Below, one piece after another: positions 56,028-64,000 of a stretch of DNA of 64,000 bases; position 1 is the first letter of the stretch, and each line of letters starts with the position of its first letter. The notes under the pieces are model-generated. The model did no database searches. It saw only the letters and a list, made by a program, of their open reading frames with translations, and had not been told where the DNA came from. The position numbers and the translations under genes were made by a program. The stretch is from Excoecaria cochinchinensis (taxonomy: Eukaryota; Streptophyta; Magnoliopsida; Malpighiales; Euphorbiaceae), in contig CANTUQ010000017.1 in NCBI GenBank assembly GCA_947683425.1, positions 310,001-374,000 on the forward strand, written 5' to 3'.

Positions 56028-58757
56028 TGTAACACCCCCTAACAGTACCTAATGAACCACGTACTTATGTAATAGGTTCACTTGGCAAAGCGAGGAGTGC
56101 CATAAAGTCAAGAACACCTAATCTGTTATGCATATAACTTTCATGGAAAATAGCATACATTCAATTCTCATAATAATAATTACATCAACATGAGAAGCAG
56201 AGTTACAAAATTTCTTTCTATTTTATCTCCTGATGTTCATATTATACCTTGTAATATTAGATTTAACATTTCTTATAATGGTTCATCACATTTACATATT
56301 TACATCACTAAGATAGTATTTCACACATTGCTTCATTCTATTACATAGCTGTGTCTACACATAATTATATTATCTTATTTACAATAAAATGTCACATTTA
56401 CATAAACTAATACAAAACCTACATCACTCCACTCCTAGTTGGTATTGGCCTTAACTGCTGTAAAATATCTTTGGGGTCAGCTTTATATTCAGTACCTACA
56501 TGGATATAACACCCGTGCTAAGCATATAATTTAGTAGGGAACCAAGAAATATAGACGACCACTCATAGAGGTCGTCGATAAGCACATAATATGCACATAT
56601 ATAGAAACAATTAGGTTCACACATAATGATTCAATTATTTTATGACATAATATATGCATAGGTTTAGATACATAATCATATTCTCATTCCAATCATAATA
56701 TATTAAAGCATGTAAATCATGGTCAGTTGCATTTCATGTCATTGTACACTATTATAAATAGCCTGCTTTTCCTACAGAAGTGGATAATGGGAGTACGGTA
56801 GGTACCCATAGGTACAAATGCAAATACCCATAGGTATATGGTCACAGTGCGGTACGGTAGGTACCCGAAGGAACTGTATATGTGGAGACATATCAGTCTC
56901 AAAATAAAGACACCATTAGTATCAATGGCAGGCTTCAGCAAACGGTAGTCCCTATAAACATGCCTATCTATCCACTACCTGGTCATAGCAGGCTTTGGTC
57001 ATATACATTAATATAATACTAGTGTTTATATCATCAATGTGCATATATTCATATCATACCCTTTAATAATATCACAACACCAGTAATAGCATACACATGC
57101 TTAACATGTCAATAATTAGTTACAATAAATTTATATTGCTCATGAATAATTAATATGACATGCCAAGTCATTTTTAGTTATATTCGATAAATACAAGTTA
57201 AATATATCTTAAATTCTTCATTAATTTGTTATTGCTCAAAATCCTATTCACATATATATTTTCAAGTAACAACCATACATATATTCATTACATAACCTTA
57301 TACTCGTGCCTAGGCAAGTTCCGGAAAGTTTCGTGAAATTTGGGGTCAAACGGGAGAGAAAAATGCACTTATTATGCTAAAAACAGGGGGGTCACATGGC
57401 GGTCAGACATTCTTGATATCCATATGGGCTAATTGTTATGCAATTTTGGAGTTTTAAAATGCATTTACATGGTAGTTAGGGAAGTTACTCGGCGGTTAGG
57501 AATCCCTGACAGCCATGTACCCCTATTTTGATGCCTTTTACACAGGGCAAATTATAGGTCTGATTTTGCACACGATGTTTCACCTAGATAGAGACATTTT
57601 TGGGGAAAAGTCCCTCATAACATTTGTTCCTCTATGTCTTAAGTTTCCAATGACACAAAAATCATAAATTTGGACTTATAAATTACGAGATATGACTTTA
57701 GGAACACAAATTGCTCCAATGCACTGGCAGATTCAAGGCTGGGTTTTCAATCACATTGTTAATGGCCTTAAAAATAGCACTAGTTTTGGTGTCTCTATAA
57801 CATTTGTAAGGCTATATGTTATGGTTCTTTTTCAATCAGAATCACGTAAATTGGAGTTTTGTAGGCCGAGATATGGCCAGAACACAATGACGGGTTCAAG
57901 TGAATTCTAAGACAGATTTCTACCTAAACAAACTAAAGGCCATTTCATGCAACCTCAGCCACTTCAACCACCACATCCAAGTTCAGTACATTATTTACAA
58001 TCAATATAATCTTAAAATTATTTAAAATCATTATATGAATACGCAAGAAAATAGAAGAGTTCCCAAACCTTAATTTCTCCGTCTATAGCCTTCAAACTTA
58101 TCATTTCTTCTCTTTTAACTCCTCCCCCTTACCTCCGTTAGCTTTCCCCACTAAATTAACACATCAAACTCATATTAACATCTATACAAAACTATAATTT
58201 CTAACCTTACTGAATTGAAGATGGAGAGAGATAAAAACCAAATATTTTCCTTACCTTTTTGCTCCAATTTACATTAAAACTTAAAGAGAGATTTTCCTAG
58301 GAGTTTGCTTAACATGAAATAGCTGAAATTTAGGTGAGAAATTTCTATATTGGAAGTGGATAAGATGGGTTTTCTAACTTTATTTCAGTTGGCCTTTATG
58401 GCTTAAATAGCCATGCAAAGTCTTTTCTTTATTTTTCGTTACTTTTCTAGAAGTATGCTAGATGTGCACTTACTATTGGCTCATCTTTTCCTTTTACTTT
58501 ATGATCCTTCTACTTTTACTTAATCATGCATTTGAATTTCAATAATTTCTAAATCATACATTGGCATATAATACTTCATAATTTAAGCATGTATGTCCCT
58601 AGTTGCCATATGTCCCTAGGCATGAACATACGATTAAATGGTCAAGAGAAACCGATGGCATGCATAGGGACACGTGCTAGAGCAAGCTTTATTTCAAGGC
58701 AGTAATGACAAGACTTCATATGAAGAATACTTCTTCTATTGTTGTTCTCATCATTAC
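56028..58757 (-). repeat. Probable gypsy LTR or LTR fragment, minus orientation
   Basis: Read on the minus strand, the sequence ends GTTAGGGGGTGTTACA at 56028, like the GGTGTTACA end of the chromovirus LTR at 6297. A minus-strand TATA-like CTATTTAAG near 58400 is followed by a leader-like stretch. A TGTAATGATG on the minus strand at 58757 could be its start, but flanking bases give no matching TSD, so the upper boundary is uncertain. Confidence 0.4.
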
Positions 58758-59588
58758 ATTTTCACCAAGACGTTCCGGTTGACAGAAGTACACTAAAGGG
58801 AAGAACCACCTCTTAGTGTCCAAAAGATTATTCTTAATGAATGTCGCAAATAGAATTTAGCATGGGTGGCAGAAATAAGGTTGCACCATTTGAACCAAAT
58901 GGAGTAGAAAAGCTTCTAGAGTGTTATTGGGGACCACAAAAAAATGCCATTAGAAATGAAAATCATAACTGGTTCTTTAAGCAAAAGTTAGGTTAAATGA
59001 CAAGGTGAAAACTTAAAAACAGGCAGTCCGTCCTATAAAAATAAAATAAATAAAAGCCGCTAGACTGGGTTGGGTCAATTCTAGGTAAAAGTTAGGGACA
59101 GGGTTATGTAAAAATTCCTAACGATTTTTCGCTAAGAAAAGCTGGTGTGAAAATCCATAAGGGACGCATTACCTTTAATAAATGACTACTGATACCTGGA
59201 GTGATAAAGGGTGTTACTAAGGAAAATGTCCGAATAACCACCCTTCAGACAGGCAGTAGGCAATTCAGGATGCAAGGTAGAGTCTTGAAGGGTAAAAAGG
59301 CGCATTGTCGACGGCTAGGGGGCATAACTCTCGAAAAACAGACTGAAGATTGGGGGGTAGACCCTAGTCCCATATGGCTATTAGTAAAGGTGCGCATACA
59401 TGTTATTTCTCCCTAAGTAAATAATAGGTCAGAGTTCCTAAGCTAAGATGACACTTTTCTAGGTTTTTTGGGGCATCAGATAGTATATGCAGTCTATGGA
59501 GAACCAGATTATCTTTAGTCGAAGCATGATGGCGATGGGCTATTTTCCCTAGAAATAATAAAAGAACTCAGGAAGAAGGCAAGGTAGA
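58758..59588. other. Uncharacterised sequence before the Ogre-like LTR
   Basis: No convincing ORF (the longest is 71 codons at 59201-59416). The last 25 bases before the LTR are purine-rich (AGGAAGAAGGCAAGGTAGA), which could be a polypurine tract of an element to the left or chance. Confidence 0.4.
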
Positions 59589-62278
59589 TGTAGACACCGG
59601 GTCCTGAGTCAGCCTAGATCGAAGTTACCCAATGATGATAATTGCCTTCACAGGCTTAAAAGGTTAAAAGTGATGATTTTCTCGTCAAATTTGCATTTTA
59701 GAGTGAAAAAATAGAAAATAATAAAAAAATATTTAAAAAAATTAATTTTGAAAAATGGGGGCTTAAAATTATGGTTTTTTTAGTCAATTTAAAATTTAAA
59801 AAAAATAGAAAAAAAATAAAAAATAAAAAAAAATTTTCGGACCGCGAGTGTCGGGCGCGGCAGCGCGCAGGCGCGCTGACGCCCAGCTCGCAGGCGCCTG
59901 GGCGCCCAGCGCGCAGCGAGCGCAAAGGCGACGCTCAGCGTCGCCGATGCTGCGCGTCGCTAAAGGCGCGCGCAGCATCGCGCACGCTGAGCGCCGCACG
60001 GAGCGCTCGTGCGCGAGCGCCAGCGCGCGGATCGCGCGCGATTCTCGCCTGGCTGCCGCTCCGACGCCCGCCACTCTATAGCGACGGGCATCCTGGCCGT
60101 CGGTATAGGGTCTGTTATCCTATTTTCCATTTTTTCAGCCTTTTTTCCGATTTTTTCAACCAAAAATCCGTTTTTATCCCAAAATTAAGGGTTTTTGACT
60201 TCAAATAAAATTCCAAAATATTTTTTATAGATTATTAATTAATAAAACTTGATTTTATCCCTAAAAATAAAAGAATTTGAATAAAATTAGGTTTGTTTTC
60301 CTTAATTAAATTAGGGCAACATTTCCTATCTTTTAAATAGTTTAGGATGAAATCAAAAAAGGGGGAGCCTCCACATTTTTGAGACCTAATTTTCCAGAAT
60401 TCCTCTCTTCTATTTTCTCTTCAAAATTTCAGATTTTCTCTTTTTTTTTTTTTTAATAAGGTTTAATTGAAATTGAAAGATTAATTTTCAATTGTTAATT
60501 ATTCCAATTAATTTCTTTGTTTTTGCTCCATAAACACAAGAAATTAATCATCATTTTGACATCAATTTCTTTTTAATCTTAAGCATACAAATCAATTCCT
60601 TTGTTTTTCTCCATAAACAAAGAGAATTAATTTTATTGCTGAATTATTATTTCAAGCAATTTTCCGGAAAATCATCACTTTTCCTTCATCAAATCCAATA
60701 TTCTGAGGGTAAATATTCTTGGCTCCATTTCTATTTTATTTTATTTTTATTTAATTTATTCATATATATTTTATTGTTTTTATTGATTTATTTATTGTTT
60801 TCATCTATTCATTTGTTGTATTCATCTTATATTTGTTCCATTTAATTGTTTATATATGATTTGATTTTTATTCATGTGAATATTGTTTTTTTAATTCCTA
60901 ACATGTAAATAATTTATTTTGATTCCTCATTATTTTTAATATGCGAATAATTAATTAATTTAAACTAATCTTTTTGCCATGTAAATAGTTTGTATTAACT
61001 ATGAACACATCAATTAACCTTGTTATATATCATTATTATTTTCATTCCTTTGTTTACTAATTTTTATCATTGTTACATGATTTTATTATCATTTGTTTAT
61101 TTATTCATTCATTATTTTTCACTTATCATCATTATTTTCATCATGTTCATATTTTTTACATGTATTAATTAATTAATTAACATGTTTTATTTTATTTTCA
61201 TCACATCATTTAATCATTTATCACATATAATCCATGTTTCTCATTTTATTTTTGTTTGTTAATATTTTTGATTCCATTATCATTTTTTTCATATCACCTT
61301 ATTTTATTTTAATTTGTTATTCATTATTTTGTACGTTTAATTGGTTTAATTGATTTAATCACTAACATTATTTTATTTGTATTTTTTTATGTCTAAACTC
61401 ATTTTTCGCTTGGGCATTTTTGCGAGCACATCGGGAGGTCCAGTAGGCTCATTTGGTTCATATATTTATTTTATTTATTTGTAATATTTTATTTAATTTT
61501 GCCATATAATTTTCTTGTAAAATTCTTTATTTAGGCTCGCTAAAAAGAAAATCACAAAAACATTTTTATTAATTAACTTGACATTTTTTCTAAATAAAAA
61601 TGGGACCAATGTCCTAGTTTTTCATACCCAAATAAATCATCACATCAAAATTGTTTCATAATAAATATGCATGCGAGGACCAATGTTCTCACTATTAAAT
61701 GAATAACCCGTTTTATGTATGCTTCGCACATTTACAAGAGGGAGTTGTATTATGCTCCTTGTATTATTGTAATTTATCGCTTTCGATATTTATTTTGCTC
61801 ATTTACCGCTTTCAAAATGTGAATAAATGCGTCTTTCAATTAATTGCATCGTGTGGAGAGAGAGCGAATCAATGGTATTAAAATTTGATCATAAAATAAT
61901 CGAGGTAGAAATAGATGAGAAATCCTGGACCCAGCTCTGGTCTTTGGGCTCAAAAAGGCTAGAGGTCTACCCTCCAAGACACCTTTTTGTGCCACAAGAC
62001 TTTAGCGCTAATCCTAGGCTCCTTAGGGCGAGAGGTTTACCTTCCAAGACCCCTCTGGCTGGCCCAAAATGGATACCAAGCGCAGTCTTAGGCTCTCCGA
62101 GGCGAGAGTAACTTTCCCAATGTTCTATTGGGTGGCGACTCCATGATACCTCCTTGTTGCCCAACATAGACGCACTTGCGATTTATCGCAAGATGCCAAC
62201 GGACCCGCAAACGCCCCAGTCGCCCACGTGTGGGCGGTCCGAAAGGGCAGCGCTCATCGGGATCCGGCACGCGTCACA
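59589..62278 (+). repeat. LTR of the Ogre-like element (2690 bp)
   Basis: Begins TGTAGACACCGGGTCC, ends CACGCGTCACA. It has a GC-rich island (about 59838-60080) and long AT-rich parts. Its last 360 bp (from 61916) match the end of the solo LTR at 44397-44780 well, including AGGACCAATGTYCT repeats just upstream. Confidence 0.9.
59838..60080. repeat. CpG-dense GC island with hairpins in the LTR
   Basis: About 240 bp of very GC-rich, CpG-rich sequence in otherwise AT-rich DNA. CGATGCTGCGCG (59945-59956) pairs with CGCGCAGCATCG (59969-59980), a 12-bp perfect stem. GACGCTCAGCGTC is another short palindrome. Arg/Ala-rich frames through it are composition artefacts. Confidence 0.85.
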
Positions 62279-62279
62279 G

Positions 62280-62297
62280 TGGCGACTCCGCTGGGGA
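62280..62297 (+). other. Primer-binding site of the Ogre-like element
   Basis: TGGCGACTCCGCTGGGGA, one base after the LTR. This form resembles the PBS described for Ogre elements as complementary to a tRNA-Arg; the tRNA match was not checked here. Confidence 0.78.
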
Positions 62298-63038
62298 AGT
62301 TTATGGTTCGAGATTTCGATTCGAAAATACCTCTTTTAACATTTATGATTAAAATTTAATTCATAAATTCACTTTCTCTCAAATTTGCATTTGCATATCA
62401 TTAGAGCCTTAGAATACGCTAGTTTGGTCCCTCTTTTAGCCCCGGTGCGTTCCTGAAGCACCTCCTCATTTTCACTCAATTTGGGGAAGTGTTAAGGATA
62501 ATCACCAGCCCAAGCCACGTACCTTAATGGTATATCAAAATTGTGACCCGATCGGTCGTTACGCTGGTGATGAGCTAGACCCGTCGGCAGGGATCATGCT
62601 TGGGTAGCCTTAAAGTAACATCTCCCTTGTCCAAAGCTCATATAATGGCCATAGCTACTTTCCACAGGTGATATGAACCCTAATTCCATGCTTGCTGTAT
62701 GGATCCTCATGTATTGGGTGAGTCCAGATATCTCGCTTGGTAACCTAGCCAAAGGCTTCCATGCCCCGGTAGGGCCATGTCGAAATTTGTGGAACGTCTA
62801 AATACATGACGATCACTATCCATCCGCTTGTACATTAGTATAGGAGTGTTACGATGTCGGTTTTTCACCGCACACCATACGCATCCATTGGGTTCCCCGC
62901 TAACCCATGGATTGGACCCACCTAGGAAAGAGACCGCATTACCTCGTGTGTGGGAGTAATAAGGTTGGAAGGCTTTACTTGCTTGCATGTGATTGTAAAT
63001 GTTGCATAGCTCACTATCATGCATTGTATATGTCATTC
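62298..63038 (+). other. Leader of the Ogre-like element
   Basis: No plus-strand frame looks coding until about 63040. A TTTTTTTAG stretch at 63061-63069 could be a splice acceptor just before the clearly coding part. The 109-codon minus-strand frame at 62707-63036 has no recognisable features. Confidence 0.5.
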
Positions 63039-64000
63039 ATGCATCATCCTAACAATCTAATTTTTTTAGCCATTATAGATTCATCTAAGTGGACTAGCGG
63101 TTCCGACAGTCGGCTAGTAAGGACAAATTTGCTCTTTGAGTTGCTAGAATTTGTGTCTGACGGGGATTCTGAGCTACTCTCATCTCATGAGTCCTCTCTA
63201 AAATTATCAATGGCAGAATTACCACAAGAGACTGGTGCGTTGACAATACAGGACCTAAATAAGAGGCTCGGCGATTTTGAAAGGAAGATGTTAACCATGA
63301 TGGAAAATATCGCCTCTCAAGTAGCATCAAATTTCAAGCAACTGCCTACAGCCCCTTCTGTTAAACCATTTGAATCACCTGTCAAGGAAGAGACTCCTAT
63401 AGCATTCACTACAGCACAACAGCCAGATTTTAAGCTCAGAGCAATGACACTTTTTGAGCACAAGAAGACCCTTGATGTGAAGGGTGATATCATGGGAGAG
63501 GAAGAGGATGAACCCATAATTCCATGGACTATCATAAATGAAGTACCCAAGGGAGAGGATGGTGCAGTAAAGGAGATAGAACGAGGGGTTAAAAACCGTA
63601 AAACTCAGACCATGGCTATTATGGAGAATTTAATTGTGGTGCCACCTACTGGACAACAGTCTGCTGCTTTTACCGAATTGCAAGAAGAGTATGATTCGCC
63701 TAAGGAAGTGCACCTACCACCAAATGGACCTGGAGGAGAGTCACCCGTTGCTATGTCACCCGAGCGAAAAGGCAAAGGGCATGTTTCAGAGAATGGCCTT
63801 CTAGCAGTGACACGGGGCCTAAAGAGAAGGATGGATGTCCTCGAAGAAGAAATTTCAAAGTCTAAACTTGCAATTACCCTGGCCGCCCGGGAGAAAGTCT
63901 TTATGGACTTAAAGAATGGGAGTCAACCGGATAGGTGTGACATCTGTGCCGGCACTCAAGGGATAAAGGAAGCATCAACGGTTAGAACAATTCGGAAAGG
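63039..64000 (+). CDS. Ogre-like element first ORF (gag-region), incomplete at window end
   Basis: The frame is open from 62904 to the window end with no stop, so more than 360 codons. In-frame ATGs lie at 62907, 63039 and 63210; residues look like protein from about 63072, so 63039 or a spliced start is likely, and MAELPQETG at 63210 is an alternative. The product is hydrophilic and charged, with a predicted helical stretch RLGDFERKMLTMMENIASQV, a second one RRMDVLEEEISKSKLAI, and a CDICAG Cys pair near the end. Placed between PBS and the unseen pol, it is the gag region or the extra 5' ORF that Ogre elements carry. No family match can be claimed by eye. Confidence 0.6.
   Translation, partial: MHHPNNLIFLAIIDSSKWTSGSDSRLVRTNLLFELLEFVSDGDSELLSSHESSLKLSMAELPQETGALTIQDLNKRLGDFERKMLTMMENIASQVASNFKQLPTAPSVKPFESPVKEETPIAFTTAQQPDFKLRAMTLFEHKKTLDVKGDIMGEEEDEPIIPWTIINEVPKGEDGAVKEIERGVKNRKTQTMAIMENLIVVPPTGQQSAAFTELQEEYDSPKEVHLPPNGPGGESPVAMSPERKGKGHVSENGLLAVTRGLKRRMDVLEEEISKSKLAITLAAREKVFMDLKNGSQPDRCDICAGTQGIKEASTVRTIRK

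Larger units (their letters stand above)
59589..64000 (+). mobile_element. Ogre-like Tat-group Ty3/gypsy element, 5' part (runs off window)
   Basis: A 2.7-kb LTR, a primer-binding site one base after it, a noncoding leader of about 600-750 bp, and an open reading frame that continues past the window end. The long LTR, the TGGCGACTC-type PBS and the LTR family shared with the solo LTR at 41887-44780 point to the Ogre branch of Tat. RT and integrase are outside the window, so the lineage rests on these features only. Confidence 0.8.

Noticed and set aside
59771..60208. Arg/Ala-rich ORFs on both strands
   Set aside because: They run through the CpG island in the LTR and arise from GC composition; several frames are open at once, which is typical of artefact.

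Overview
The window is plant nuclear DNA, from an AT-rich, repeat-dense part of a eudicot-type genome. It holds one host protein-coding gene with GT-AG introns, embedded in nested LTR retrotransposons, with microsatellites and MITE-like debris between them. Nothing is bacterial or organellar. I cannot name the species.

Layout. (1) 1-6297: 3' part of a plus-strand Ty3/gypsy chromovirus with a broken pol, a C-terminal chromodomain and a 3.3-kb LTR. (2) 6298-9060: AT-rich debris containing a CACTA-like GCGACGG region, the 3' end of a Ty1/copia element with its LTR, and a (TA)n tract. (3) 9939-20164: a nearly complete Tat-lineage Ty3/gypsy element. It carries gag-protease-RT-RNase H-integrase on the plus strand and, tail to tail with it, a three-exon gene on the minus strand encoding a Transposase_28-like N-terminus and a coiled-coil C-terminus, with its own TATA box. 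The element is flanked by an 882-883-bp direct duplication of host sequence that contains part of an older solo LTR (20607-21741). (4) 22075-30146, minus strand: a complete 11-exon CDPK-related kinase (CRK) gene, 579 codons. Intron 5 carries a solo LTR beginning 9 bp from the exon-6 splice site, a MITE-like element and a degenerate minisatellite.

(5) 30933-53564: a three-level nest. A degenerate minus-strand Tat-lineage element (TSD ATATT) is split inside gag by a 15-kb minus-strand chromovirus (37570-52589, TSD GTGGT). That element is split inside integrase by a plus-strand solo LTR (41887-44780, TSD CTACC). The outer element also carries the opposite-strand extra gene, with matching TATA box and introns. 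(6) 53565-59588: AT-rich sequence with a probable minus-oriented gypsy LTR. (7) 59589-64000: an Ogre-like Ty3/gypsy element of the same LTR family as the solo LTR in (5): a 2.7-kb LTR, a primer-binding site, a leader, and an open reading frame running off the window end.

The retroelement genes form self-contained cassettes: gag and pol for particle assembly, reverse transcription and integration, plus, in the Tat lineage, an opposite-strand gene of unknown role. The CRK gene is the only gene likely to serve the plant. All exon models, TSDs and LTR ends were read by eye; no alignment, database or RNA evidence was used.
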